Source: [Flexibacter] sp. ATCC 35208 | GTDB lineage: Bacteria > Bacteroidota > Bacteroidia > Chitinophagales > Chitinophagaceae | Direction: 5' to 3' | NCBI RefSeq assembly: GCF_001975825.1 | Contig: NZ_MTKN01000006.1 | Location: forward strand, 62,001-126,000 | Length of the DNA stretch: 64,000 bases | In this document: piece after piece, positions 8,240 to 18,371 of the stretch | Position numbering within the stretch: position 1 is the stretch's first letter | How the letters are laid out: each line of letters opens with the position of its first letter | The notes under the pieces: model-generated | Databases searched by the model: none | Told to the model about the DNA's origin: nothing | Seen by the model: only the letters and a program-made list of their open reading frames with translations | Translations under genes and position numbers: made by a program

Positions 8240-9730
8240 TTAATAACCTTGAGTTTGAGTGAGGTTTGGATCAAAACGTAATTGGTTGGCTAAAATGGGC
8301 AGAAATTGCCAATCACTTTGCCAGGTTCCGCCCTTTATGGGTGTTACCATACCCATAACTTCGTCTACTGCTTTTGTTCTCTTCAAGTCAAACCAGCGAT
8401 GTCCCCATTCGGCAAATAACTCAACCTGTCTTTCATGCGCAATATTAGTTAGTAAGATTTCAATGTTTGGAGAATTATCGTTGGGTAGACTAGCACGATT
8501 ACGTATGGTATTCAAATCAGCCTGTGCCTCAGTAAATTTCTCTTGCTTTGCCTTGGCTTCTGCTCTTATCAGATACATTTCTGATAACCGAAATATAACT
8601 TGGTATTCTTGTGTTGATGTATTGATTGCGCCTATTTTATACTTATAAGGATAGTAATAAGTTGTTGTAGTATTATCGTTTGATAGAGAGATATTACCCA
8701 ACCATTCTTCTTTTCGTTTATCACCATCCTCAAAAGCATTAAGTAAAAACTGGCTACAATAAACTGGTCGACTGCTACTGTTAGGACCGCTTCCTGATAA
8801 TATGAAAGTGCGACCTTCTATTGTATTTGCCTTAGTGCCTGATCCGACTGGCTGAAGTGCCCAAATGGTTTCGGAACTATTTTTTTTAAAAACATCATTT
8901 AGCGGGACAATATCATATAAACCGTTATGAATCACATTTGTTGCTTCTAGTTCAGCATCTGCATAGTCATTCATGTATAAATAAACTCTTGCCAGTAATG
9001 CTTCGGCGGTGGATAAATTGGGTCGTACTCTTTCTGTGCTGGTCCCAGATATACTGCCGTCTACGTAATTTACTCTTAATAGATTTTTTGCATCTTTTAA
9101 ATCCTTGACAATTTGTTCGTAAATAGTTGAAGCTTCAGTTCTGGATAAGGTAGTATTTATCTGATAGTCGGAAGTTGTTGATAGGCATGCATTACCATAT
9201 AGGTTAACTAGTAGAAAATGGAAAAATGCACGTAGGAATTTTGCTTCTCCCATTAATTGCTGTCTAACAGGTGGTGTTAGTGACGGGGCATTTTCTAGCC
9301 CTTCTATAGCGGAATTTACATAGAATAAAAAATTATATAACCCTCCCCAGTAGTCTGCGCTTATATTTTGGGCGTTTAGTTTGTTTTGATAGAAATTGAT
9401 AAAATTGCTGCTATTCAAGTCATATAAAGTCAGTTCATCTGACAATAAACCTCCAAAAACAGAGAGTCCATTTAATCGAAATAATCCATAGGAACCATTG
9501 GCTGAACTGATTTTTGTATAAATACCTGTTAACACAGCAGCAGCTGTGGCATCATTACTGTATACATTTCCGGAACTTATAGATGTATTAGGAACAGTTG
9601 TATCCAAAAAACGTTCACAACAAATGTTACTTATGGTAAATATTGCGCTAATGGTTATAATCTTTGTTTTACCAATTTTATTGTGAAACATGTAACGCAG
9701 TAAATTGGTTGTCTTATAAGTGAATGACAT
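8240..9730 (-). CDS. SusD/RagB-family outer-membrane lipoprotein
   Basis: A 496-aa SusD-like protein. A hydrophobic leader is followed by a Cys-Glu-Arg-Phe-Leu-Asp junction (CERFLDT) that is the usual SusD lipidation site. The body has the helical SusD/RagB pattern, with the family's conserved C-terminal motif (LFAEWGHRWFDLKRT) near residue 440 and the SEMYLIRAEA segment near 385. It forms the surface lid of the SusC channel and captures the substrate. It starts 35 bp after the SusC stop, so the pair is co-transcribed. An alternative ATG 13 codons in (9691) would still leave the lipobox. The ligand is unknown. Confidence 0.95.
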   Translation of the reverse strand: MSFTYKTTNLLRYMFHNKIGKTKIITISAIFTISNICCERFLDTTVPNTSISSGNVYSNDATAAAVLTGIYTKISSANGSYGLFRLNGLSVFGGLLSDELTLYDLNSSNFINFYQNKLNAQNISADYWGGLYNFLFYVNSAIEGLENAPSLTPPVRQQLMGEAKFLRAFFHFLLVNLYGNACLSTTSDYQINTTLSRTEASTIYEQIVKDLKDAKNLLRVNYVDGSISGTSTERVRPNLSTAEALLARVYLYMNDYADAELEATNVIHNGLYDIVPLNDVFKKNSSETIWALQPVGSGTKANTIEGRTFILSGSGPNSSSRPVYCSQFLLNAFEDGDKRKEEWLGNISLSNDNTTTTYYYPYKYKIGAINTSTQEYQVIFRLSEMYLIRAEAKAKQEKFTEAQADLNTIRNRASLPNDNSPNIEILLTNIAHERQVELFAEWGHRWFDLKRTKAVDEVMGMVTPIKGGTWQSDWQFLPILANQLRFDPNLTQTQGY

Positions 9731-9765
9731 ATAATAATATTTAAGATGGGAGAATGAGTATTTTC

Positions 9766-12700
9766 TTACAACGTAGCTTGTATCCCACAGGTTATCACAC
9801 GCAGGGGGGGCAATGTATTGGAACTTCTTGTTTCTGGATCTAATCCTTTATACTTGGTAATCGTAAGTAAATTTTGTCCTAGAGCAATAACACGGCAGCT
9901 AATTTTCCATTTTGAGGGTAACGGTATTTGCCATGAAAGGGATACATTTTTAATACGGATAAAGGAAGCGTCAGAATAGGAAGAATTGCCATTATAAGCT
10001 CCATCAAAAGCCTGATAAACTTCAGTATCATATTTAGTAGAATATTTTTGAATGCTCTTGTTTTTATCAGTTTCCCTCCAGCGGTCTAATACGTAAGAAG
10101 GTTGATTACCCCTATTGTCCATACCAGAAAAAGTGCCTGGTAAACCTATTCCGTAGTAAATATTCCTTCCTGTCTGTTTCACAAATTGGACTGCCAAATC
10201 AAGCTGTATTGTTTTATAAGTAAAACTATTTTGAATTCCTCCATACAACTTGGGAGAAGTATTAATGAAGATTTTTCTATCAAATGAGTAATCTGGTGAG
10301 GATGTTAGTTTTCCCTCTCCATTCTCGTAACTCAATATTTGGTATAAACCTGTTTCTGGATTTACCCCTTCAAATTGATAAGCTCTTTCCATGTTGATAG
10401 GTTGACCAATAATTAAATCAGCGGCATAACTTGATAGTTCCAATTTATCAAACCTTACTAATTTGTTTTTAGGTATAGTGAGGTTGAATGAACTTGTCCA
10501 TTGAAAGTTTTTGTTTTTTATATTTATTGTTAATAGACTTAATTCATATCCGTAATTTTGAACAATAGCTGGAAAATTCGTAGAAATGTTGGTTACTCCA
10601 GTGGTTATTGGCAGATTGTATAATAAAAGCTGATTTGAGGTCCGGTTATTGAAGTAGGTTAGGTTTATGAGAATTCTGTCTTGAAGAAATCCTAAATCAA
10701 TGCCTCCTTGGAACTTTTTCGTTTCTTCCCATTTTAAATAAGGATTACTTAGACCGTTTGGCAATAAACCTGAAATACCTTGATAAGGATTACTGATGCC
10801 AAAAGGTGTTGTATATATACTTAAAAATTGATAGTCGCCAATTTGATCGCTACCTGTTATTCCGAAACTTCCTCTTAGCTTTCCAAAACTTAATTTTGGT
10901 AAAATATCTTTTATCCAGCTTTCATTTGAAAATACCCAGCCAATGCCTATAGCTCCAAAGCTGTGAAATTTATTCTTTTTCCCAAACCGAGTACTTCCAT
11001 CCCGTCTTATACTTAAGTTGATTAAATATTTTTCTGAAAAATTGTAGTTGATTCGTCCATATACTGCAGTGTACTTGTATATTGAATTTACTCGATTGTA
11101 TGGAGTAATACTAGCTGCTGCGTTTAAATTGGTCAATAATTCATCAGAAGTGTAGCCAGATCCAATAAAAGAAGAACTATTATTGGTACTCTGTGTAAAT
11201 GTCATTCCCGCTAATATGTCTACATTAGATTTCTTCCATTGATAATTGTATGTGGCTTGTGGCTCAGTTATCCATGTACTTAATGTTGAATTTGAAAATA
11301 AAGATTGAGATGTATTTTCTGCACCTTCTTGTGGGGATAGGGAATTTTTAGGAACAATGAAATATTCTGAATTCTCTAAGTGGTTGTATCCCAAACTTGC
11401 CTTGAGGTAAAGACCTTTTAGCAATTGGTAGCTTAATAATGAATTACCTACCAGATTATTTGTATTGTTATTGTAAGATCGTAGAAGGTTAGCCAAAGGA
11501 TTCTGCCATGTGGCATCACCGCTAGAAATTGGAGCCCAGTTTAAAGAACCATCGGTTTTTCGTAAAGATGGCGCATTTGGAGCTAAGGACATGGCATTCA
11601 TAGTCTGATCATCTGACATTATATGGTTATCATCTATTAGGTAACTTCCTGAAAATTGAATTTTAAATTTCTGGTTCGAAGTTGAATGTTCGAGATTCAG
11701 TCTTACAGATCCTTTTCGATCTGCAAATTCCCCTGGAAATACAGTTGTTTCCTTGTGGTATCCTGTACCTACCAAGAATTTTGTACTGGAATTTCCTCCT
11801 GATATAGATGCATGCACGTCGGTGTATTGTGCTGTACCTCCTATTAATTCCTTTTGCCAATCGGTATACCGGGTGGTATCCCATGTACCGTTAATATCGT
11901 AATCAGTGCCCCCTGGAGTTATACCATCATTGGCAAATGCTTCATGGCGCATTTCCAAATACTGCTTGGTGTTTAATAATTTTATTTTCTTTGCTACTTT
12001 ACCCCACCCGCGTTGCACCTGTATGTTTACTTTGGTTTGTCCGGCTTGTCCTTTTTTAGTAGTAATTAAAATGGCGCCATTAGCTGCCCTGCTACCGTAA
12101 ATGGCGGTGGCATCTGCATCCTTTAAAACAGTAATACTTTCTATGTCGGAAGGGTTTATGAAGCTGAAAGGGTTCCCTGCACCTGAAGGAAAAGGAGTAA
12201 GACCTGAACTTCCCAATATCCCAGATAAACTTGGTAACAATGTGGCTGAAAATGGTACCCCATCCACGACATAAAAGGGATCATTACCATTTCCGATGCT
12301 GTTCTGTCCCTGGATACGCACTGTCACACCGCTGTTTGCAAATCCGGTGCTTTGGGTAATGAATAAGCCAGGTACTCGTCCTTGTAACGCCAGTAATGGA
12401 TTGGTCACCGGTTGTTTTTCAATATCAGCCGCTTTCACTACTGCAATATTTCCGGTACTGGTTCTTTGAGTAGTTGTGCCATATGCAATAACTACCTTTT
12501 CATTTAGCGTATTTGTCTTTAATTTTAGCACAATGTCTAAACTATGTCTACCTTGTATGGGGATAGTAACATTTTCGTACCCTACCATGGATATTTGTAT
12601 CGTTTCAGATCCAGAAATATCTTTCAGCGTAAACATCCCACTTTGATCTGCATATGTCTTTTGATTGGTGCCTATTACCTGCACTGTCGCTCTTTCTAAT

Positions 12701-13230
12701 GGGATGCCTGCTTCATTGGTGATCTTGCCGGTCAGTGTATACCCCTTTTGTTGTTTTACCGATTTTACCTGCGGTTCCAGCGTGATATGTTTGCCGATTA
12801 TCCTGTAAGTAATGGGTTGATCTTTAAAACATACATTCAGTGCCTCATCAATACTCATGTTGATGAGGTCCACTGTTACAGGCTTGGTTGATTTAATAAT
12901 ATCGCTGGAATAAAAGAAAAGGAAGTCACTCTGTTGTTCAATCTCTTTGATAACCTTTTCAATCGGCATATTGCTTCCCCTGATGGTTAGCTTCTGGCCA
13001 AAACTCAGCGCGTATGTGTGCATGCATGTTATCAGTAAAAGTATAGTTGACAGGCGCATAACTCTTAATATTTGCGAACCAAACTGCCGGTGACGTTTAT
13101 TTCCTTCACGCCTAATTCTTTGTTTGTTGTCAGTCCAGACAGGAGCTTTGTGGCAAGCCCTTATTTCTTCAACCAGAAGCTGGTTCTTTGTTATAGGTAT
13201 AATGGCTTTGTTAGCAATGAAAACTTTCAT
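9766..13230 (-). CDS. SusC/RagA TonB-linked outer-membrane transporter with STN domain
   Basis: An 1154-aa TonB-dependent receptor. The order is a ~57-residue cytoplasmic-looking extension, a signal peptide (MRLSTILLLITCMHTYALS), a secretin/TonB short N-terminal domain (STN, about 80-135, NMPIEKVIKEIEQQSDFLF), a carboxypeptidase-regulatory-like beta domain (about 150-225), the plug (GRVPGLFI, with VLKDADATAIYGSRAANGAI) and the beta-barrel. STN domains hand a ligand signal to a FecR anti-sigma factor, and fecR lies directly upstream. It imports a large nutrient together with SusD. The upstream non-coding leader is long (390 bp). Confidence 0.95.
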   Translation of the reverse strand: MKVFIANKAIIPITKNQLLVEEIRACHKAPVWTDNKQRIRREGNKRHRQFGSQILRVMRLSTILLLITCMHTYALSFGQKLTIRGSNMPIEKVIKEIEQQSDFLFFYSSDIIKSTKPVTVDLINMSIDEALNVCFKDQPITYRIIGKHITLEPQVKSVKQQKGYTLTGKITNEAGIPLERATVQVIGTNQKTYADQSGMFTLKDISGSETIQISMVGYENVTIPIQGRHSLDIVLKLKTNTLNEKVVIAYGTTTQRTSTGNIAVVKAADIEKQPVTNPLLALQGRVPGLFITQSTGFANSGVTVRIQGQNSIGNGNDPFYVVDGVPFSATLLPSLSGILGSSGLTPFPSGAGNPFSFINPSDIESITVLKDADATAIYGSRAANGAILITTKKGQAGQTKVNIQVQRGWGKVAKKIKLLNTKQYLEMRHEAFANDGITPGGTDYDINGTWDTTRYTDWQKELIGGTAQYTDVHASISGGNSSTKFLVGTGYHKETTVFPGEFADRKGSVRLNLEHSTSNQKFKIQFSGSYLIDDNHIMSDDQTMNAMSLAPNAPSLRKTDGSLNWAPISSGDATWQNPLANLLRSYNNNTNNLVGNSLLSYQLLKGLYLKASLGYNHLENSEYFIVPKNSLSPQEGAENTSQSLFSNSTLSTWITEPQATYNYQWKKSNVDILAGMTFTQSTNNSSSFIGSGYTSDELLTNLNAAASITPYNRVNSIYKYTAVYGRINYNFSEKYLINLSIRRDGSTRFGKKNKFHSFGAIGIGWVFSNESWIKDILPKLSFGKLRGSFGITGSDQIGDYQFLSIYTTPFGISNPYQGISGLLPNGLSNPYLKWEETKKFQGGIDLGFLQDRILINLTYFNNRTSNQLLLYNLPITTGVTNISTNFPAIVQNYGYELSLLTINIKNKNFQWTSSFNLTIPKNKLVRFDKLELSSYAADLIIGQPINMERAYQFEGVNPETGLYQILSYENGEGKLTSSPDYSFDRKIFINTSPKLYGGIQNSFTYKTIQLDLAVQFVKQTGRNIYYGIGLPGTFSGMDNRGNQPSYVLDRWRETDKNKSIQKYSTKYDTEVYQAFDGAYNGNSSYSDASFIRIKNVSLSWQIPLPSKWKISCRVIALGQNLLTITKYKGLDPETRSSNTLPPLRVITCGIQATL

Positions 13231-13281
13231 AACTTTAGGATGGTTGATTTAAAGTGAACGCAAGCTTTTTTGAAACCAATC

Positions 13282-13306
13282 GCCGGTAGTGCCCTACACT
13301 ACCGGC
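13282..13306. promoter_or_regulatory. 10-bp perfect hairpin in the fecR-susC leader
   Basis: GCCGGTAGTG / CACTACCGGC with a 5-nt loop lies 50 bp upstream of the susC start, within a 392-bp non-coding gap (13231-13622). On the - strand no U-run follows directly, so it looks more like an mRNA-stabilising or processing structure that separates fecR from susC expression than a full terminator. The rest of the gap holds no gene; a susC promoter is likely in it but was not pinned down. Confidence 0.55.
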
Positions 13307-13622
13307 TTTTCATCACTGCCTTAGTTGTCTCCCTTACAGTCAATGATATTGGTTTATCGATAGAAGTTAACCTGGATAGTAACTCCTTTTGTCATGCATA
13401 CCTGTTCAGGTTGCGGGTGCTAAAAAGCCTGGTGGTATCTCCAGACTAGCGGGGAATTTTAATGGATTGTGGCATGGCTATAACGCCCCTGGTAAGCAGT
13501 GGCTTTAAGCTGTTGTCCCCACTGAATACCAGACAGAAATATCCTGCCAGTAATACGTAAACGTATACCTGCCTTGTCAGGTGATCTTTAAATGTAGTGT
13601 AGTGTTAGAATTGCTTTCCCTC

Positions 13623-14822
13623 TTAATTACTTACTACTATTTTGCTACTATCTATAATAGTGAAATGAATACCTGTTGATTTCAATACTTCCAGAATCTC
13701 AGACGCCTTTGCCTCTCTATGCATTTTGCCGGTGAACTCCACTGGCGGTATGTCTCCTTTGTATTCAACATTCACATTGTACCAACGTGAGATCTGCCGC
13801 ATGATCGTTTGAATATCTGCTCCTTTGAATTGGAAACGTCCGTTTTTCCAGGCAATCGTCATATCCACATCTGCATCTGCGACTTTCCATAAAGGTGAAC
13901 CGGTGGAAGGTAATACCGCCTCCTGTCCTGGTTTAAGTAGTACCTCCTTTCCGGTTATATTTTCTCTAATCTTCACACGACCACTTAACAACGTGGTTTT
14001 ATTGGTTGGTTCATTATTATATGTATTGACATTGAACGAAGTGCCAAGTACCAGAATTTCCGTCTTATTTGTACTGACCTTAAATACCGAAGTGGCATTT
14101 GTTGCTACCTCAAAGTATATTTCCCCCGTCATTTCTACTTTTCGTTCCTTACCAATAAATGCTACCGGATAACGTAGCGAGGAACTGGCATTGAGCCATG
14201 CTATACTTCCATCCGGTAACACTATCCTGAATTTCCCCCCGCGTGGAGTAGTAACCGTATTATAAATTAAGTGGCTGACATTGTTCCCTCCTGCATCATA
14301 CCTTACTTCCCCCGCCCCGTATTGAACCTGTGAACCCGCCTGCACATCTTTTTGCCCTGCTTTGGAGCTATCGAGTGTTACTTTTCTGCCATCAGATAAC
14401 GTCAGTATTGCCTTGTCACCACCCGGTGATAAATCCTTTCGCTCACTGAGAAGTACATCCTGTTTGTTTATTTTCAGATCACTTTTTTCTGGTGGCAGAA
14501 ACCATGAAAATCTGATCGCCACTATTCCTAAAAGGAGTGCTGCCGCCGCGATATAAGGCAACCATGTATCGAAACTCTTTTTGTGATGCTTTTGTATAGG
14601 CAGACCAGCATCAAGAAGCCTCTTCCATGCGACATCTTCTGACACCTGGAAATTCCTGTATTCCTCAATCTTGGCATGCAGGTTGCTGGGATCCGTCAGC
14701 CGATCAAACAGCTGACGATTGCCCCCCTGTTTAAGCCATTCTGCTAATTGTTCAGCCTCCTGCGGAGTGATGTCTTGTTGTATGTGTTTGAGGATTAATA
14801 CCCATACTTCATCCTGATCCAT
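13623..14822 (-). CDS. fecR: FecR-family anti-sigma factor
   Basis: A 399-aa single-pass inner-membrane protein. A cytoplasmic N-terminal part (about 1-85) binds the sigma factor; a transmembrane helix lies near 88-110 (YIAAAALLLGIVAI); the FecR beta domain spans about 185-290 (TPRGGKFRIVLPDGSIAWLNASS pattern); and a C-terminal DUF4974/STN-like domain covers about 325-395. It receives the signal from the STN domain of the SusC protein encoded downstream and controls the ECF sigma factor encoded 137 bp upstream on the same strand. The gene order sigma-fecR-susC-susD is the classic cell-surface-signalling arrangement. Confidence 0.93.
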   Translation of the reverse strand: MDQDEVWVLILKHIQQDITPQEAEQLAEWLKQGGNRQLFDRLTDPSNLHAKIEEYRNFQVSEDVAWKRLLDAGLPIQKHHKKSFDTWLPYIAAAALLLGIVAIRFSWFLPPEKSDLKINKQDVLLSERKDLSPGGDKAILTLSDGRKVTLDSSKAGQKDVQAGSQVQYGAGEVRYDAGGNNVSHLIYNTVTTPRGGKFRIVLPDGSIAWLNASSSLRYPVAFIGKERKVEMTGEIYFEVATNATSVFKVSTNKTEILVLGTSFNVNTYNNEPTNKTTLLSGRVKIRENITGKEVLLKPGQEAVLPSTGSPLWKVADADVDMTIAWKNGRFQFKGADIQTIMRQISRWYNVNVEYKGDIPPVEFTGKMHREAKASEILEVLKSTGIHFTIIDSSKIVVSN

Positions 14823-14958
14823 TTAAGCGTTATTTGTGATGCATGAACAATGAACTTGTCATCTCTCATCAACTGTTTCTATTAGCTTAAACAACTCACT
14901 TGTATCAATCTGAAAAAATGGGAGAAAAAAATTATTGGAGATTTAATATTTGCAGGGT

Positions 14959-15585
14959 TTAATCCATATTGTGTAGCAACACATAATATATTTCAGAGAG
15001 AAATACCGAGAACAGATATCCAGCCAGTACCATTACCTCCGGATGTTCATTGACAGCGGTGCGCAGCAATTCTACCGCCCGCTTTTTCTGGCTGTATACA
15101 TTATCAACATTGATATTAAGCCGCTGGGCTACATCAACAGGTTTTAGTTGTTCGATAAATAGCAGCCTGAATACTTCCCTGCATCGGCTCGGGAGTTTTT
15201 CTATGGCGTTGTGTAAGTAGCTGATCAGTTGAGCTTCGAGCTGTCGCTCAGCAGCCTCTGCTTCCGCAGTATCAATTTCTGACTGGGGTTGGTTGCGTAA
15301 ATGATGCTGATGAATCCTGGTAGCCTTTATTACATTGAGACAGTGGTTACGGGCAGTCGTAAATAGAAATGAACGTATAGTGGCCCCTGACGTAAAATCC
15401 TGATGACGCGCAAATAATTTCTGAAATGTTTCCAGCGTGATATCTTCGGCTTCCTGGCGGTCGCTGACTAATTTGGTTACAAAATATAACAGTGGCTTAT
15501 AAAAGTCATCAAAAACGACCTTAAAGGCCATTTCATATCCCTTATTGAATTCAGATAAGGTAGCGGTATTTATTTGCATGATCAT
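14959..15585 (-). CDS. ECF-type RNA polymerase sigma factor (FecI-like)
   Basis: About 209 aa, with sigma-70 region 2 (near 30-95, FDDFYKPLLYFVTKL...EAEDITLETF) and region 4 (near 130-185, LPSRCREVFRLLFIEQLKPVDVAQRL, a helix-turn-helix). I choose ATG 15585 (or 15579, two codons further in) over the GTG at 15627, because the extra 14 residues are not sigma-like. It should direct transcription of the susC-susD-thioredoxin-peptidase genes once FecR releases it. The hydrophobic C-terminus (PEVMVLAGYLFSVFLSEIYY) is common in the Bacteroidota members. Confidence 0.92.
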   Translation of the reverse strand: MIMQINTATLSEFNKGYEMAFKVVFDDFYKPLLYFVTKLVSDRQEAEDITLETFQKLFARHQDFTSGATIRSFLFTTARNHCLNVIKATRIHQHHLRNQPQSEIDTAEAEAAERQLEAQLISYLHNAIEKLPSRCREVFRLLFIEQLKPVDVAQRLNINVDNVYSQKKRAVELLRTAVNEHPEVMVLAGYLFSVFLSEIYYVLLHNMD

Positions 15586-16140
15586 CGGACAATGAGGTAT
15601 AAAATTGACATTTTCAGGCGAGCACACCTGCAGTAACTACAGTATAAATGAACCAGTCTTAACTATTAGTATAATTTCAATAAACGCGGTGGAGGCGAAG
15701 CCTGCAATTGGTACCCTTTGAAATACTGTTTGAACAGGAAGATGCTTTCTGAGTGGATTCCCGATTGCAAGTTAAGTATTATCTAACAATTATGGGTGAA
15801 GGCCCAAGATAATGTCACTACTGGTTCAACTGACTGGTGCTAAAAATCAAAAAAATCTTCATACCAACCTATAGGATAAGTATCTGATATTTTTTGAAAT
15901 TGATAAAATGCCCCTTGTCTCTATAATATATACGGTCAGTTTGTTTCGATCGTTGCTGTGAACAACAACACGTTCTAAAATTTCAATAATATCTATTTTA
16001 TGTGATTGGATTTAATGGAGGTCTTCAATAGATTTCGATTGCAATAGCGAAACATTTTATTTTCTGAAAACTCTAATACAACGTCTTAGCAATATGTATT
16101 GTAAGGCATACTGTCATATTAGGTACAACCAGTACATTTA
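15586..16140. other. Non-coding boundary between chromosomal locus and element remnant
   Basis: About 550 bp with no supported gene. It carries the upstream region of the sigma factor gene and leads into the decayed dnaE. No tRNA, direct repeat pair or clear attachment site could be recognised by eye, although this is where a left boundary of the mobile region would be expected. Confidence 0.45.
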
Positions 16141-17549
16141 AGGATCGCAGCACTATACGCGATATTGGCAAAATATGGGTTGCCTGATAGTAATATAGTT
16201 GCCCTGATCAACAATCCTCACCAGCTGCCGACAAACAATTTGACAGCTCGTGTACTACAGGTCTTTAAAGGGTTACCAGACAATTTTCCCAATATCCGGA
16301 GTGAACATGCAGGGTGGAATAGTAATTACAGAAGAACCTGTCACCGCCTATAGCTTATTGTTTCTGCCACCCAAAGGGTTAGTGACTATCCATATAGACA
16401 CGTACACGGCAGAAGCGATATGATTGGAAAAAATAGACCGTCTCATGTTTCAGCCGGCGTAGAAGTTCAAATGACAGGAAACAGCCTCCCTGATAAATCA
16501 AAGCCGTTGGGTAACTGTGGATGTGAACGATGTGGACCGGTTTAAGAAAGATCTTAAGGTGGCAGACCGGTTAAAGCGGGGTGCCACGATCGGATGCTTT
16601 TATATAGAAAGCCCGTCCATTCGACAGGTCATTGAAGAGCTTGGCAGCAAGGATTATATAATGCTGGTTGCTGGCTCCAGTATTATCCGGCCAGGGGTTG
16701 GGAAAAGCGGTATGATGAAATCCAATATTGACCGCTATCACAACCCAACTCAAATAGACTACCTGCATCCTGTTCCGGAACAACAGCTTAAGGAAACTTT
16801 TGGGGTAATGATCTATCAGGAAGGTGTGCCAGAGGTGGGCATTCATTATGGTTGCCTTTTTTCCCGAAGATGCCGGTTACCTCCGGCGGCTGATGAGTGG
16901 TAAAGAGAGGGGAGGCCATCACCTTCAATCAATAAGGGGTAAATTTTTCCATAACAGCCGCTTAAAGGGCCATCCTGAAACCGTGACCAACCAGATATGG
17001 CGGCAGATTGAAAGTTTCTCAGGGTACTCTTTTTCCAAAGCACCTAGTGCGTCATATGCGGTGGAAAGTTATCAGTGCCTATATCTGAAAAGTTATTTCC
17101 CGCTGGAGTACATGGTGTCGGTGATCAATAACCGGGGCGGTTTTTATGATACCCGTGTTTATATAGATAAAGCCAGTAAAGAGGGTGGAATTATTCATTT
17201 ACCATATGTGAACAACGGCAGCGAGGTTACCCACCTTTATAGGAAAGATATGTACCTGGGACTTGATCTGATCTGCCATCTGGATACAGCGCAGCGAGGG
17301 ATTATTGCTGAGAGAGAAAGAAAGGATAATTATGCGGGAATTATTTTGATACTCCCCATTTTTCAAAAAGCCTGAGCCATAGCCCGTTTTAAAGGTGCCG
17401 GTACCTATTTAATACAGGGAAAGATGGTGGTAGCAAACAATCATCCCAGCCTGGAAGTAATACGGAGGGCAAAATTAGCGATACAACAGACCCAGGAATT
17501 GGGGAATAACATCCTATATAAGATGATGTTTTTACGGCGGTTATACTAA
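16141..17549 (+). pseudogene. Decayed DNA polymerase III alpha subunit (dnaE-type) remnant
   Basis: Pieces of one DnaE-like protein are readable in order but in shifting frames. First is an SxHAGG-type segment (about 16165-16330, then AGGIVITEEPVTAYSLLFLPPKG one frame over). Then comes a finger/catalytic-region piece (GCFYIESPSIRQ, RPGVGKSGMM; 16517-16830), a helix-hairpin region (FSKAPSASYAVESYQCLYLKSYFPLEYM; near 17030-17110), and an OB-fold tail (FKGAGTYLIQGKMVV; 17388-17435) ending at the stop 17547-17549. Several frameshifts and stops separate them, and the N-terminal PHP domain is absent. It was probably part of a mobile-element polymerase cassette. It differs from the intact dnaE2 at 58041-61259 in its tail sequence. 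Confidence 0.85.
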
Positions 17550-17719
17550 CGGGCTTGTCAACTATCCTTTCGGGCAGCCTTCAAATATATTTTATCCCAC
17601 CTCCGCGAATCTCCCAAATACAGGGATTGTGCGCAACTATCTTCGTTGTAAATAATTCGCTAATAGCAAGTGCTGTTTCTTATAATAGCAATACTCAATT
17701 TTTTTTTGATTATCTCCAA

Positions 17720-18295
17720 ATGGAATTGGTAAGAAATTCTTTTATGAAGCTGGAAGTTTTAAATATCACTATCCATGACGATGATTGTAACGAATCACTT
17801 TCTTTCTCTGCCACGCTGGTAGTGAATGACAAACCAATTGCCAGGTTGCATGATACAGGGGAAGGAAGCGGGATAACAATCACGCCGATTGATAAAAAGG
17901 AAATTCCAATGATTCATGTGGTAGCTGCTTTTTGCAATTTACACTATACGCTTTCGCTGGACAATGATACTTCGGCATCCACAGGCGGCCCGGCAGATGC
18001 GGCATTGATGAACTTTATTGAGCACCAGGTACATATGCATATCCAGCAAAAAATGCTTTCACGCCTGCATAGCAGATTATTAGAAGCCATGGAGACAAGT
18101 ATTGTTTATGGATGGAGCGATGGGAGAATTCGTGTCATGCCGTTGGATTCCCCGATTGGGCAATTACTTAAATCGGCAGAAGGGACATTGGTGGTAGAGC
18201 AGGCACTCAAACAAATCGTGCCCTACCTGGAACCGGGAGAATTTGTGTTAAACCAGAATATCCCGTTCTTTTTAATGCGTGTGCCATTACAATAG
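17720..18295 (+). CDS. Unknown protein at head of the mob region
   Basis: About 191 aa from ATG 17720 (a second ATG at 17744 is equally possible; the open frame reaches back to 17555 but that part overlaps no similarity). It begins with a beta-rich stretch (KLEVLNITIHDDDCNESLSF), has a middle with possible helices (FIEHQVHMHIQQKMLSRLHSRLLEAMET), and a C-terminal part with alternating hydrophobics. The beta-hairpin pattern with a short acidic turn resembles the three small proteins that follow, so they may form one family. I do not recognise a function. It is the first intact gene after the dead polymerase. Confidence 0.6.
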   Translation: MELVRNSFMKLEVLNITIHDDDCNESLSFSATLVVNDKPIARLHDTGEGSGITITPIDKKEIPMIHVVAAFCNLHYTLSLDNDTSASTGGPADAALMNFIEHQVHMHIQQKMLSRLHSRLLEAMETSIVYGWSDGRIRVMPLDSPIGQLLKSAEGTLVVEQALKQIVPYLEPGEFVLNQNIPFFLMRVPLQ

Positions 18296-18371
18296 AACCA
18301 TGCAGGTTGCTTGCGGGTTCATGTACCCTTTATTCTACATCTGATTTTATCACCAGAAAATATTATAGGGT

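Noticed and set aside
16517-17375. Two separate genes at 16517-16903 and 16824-17375
   Set aside because: Their texts join into one DnaE-like protein if frameshifts are allowed, so they are parts of a pseudogene rather than genes.
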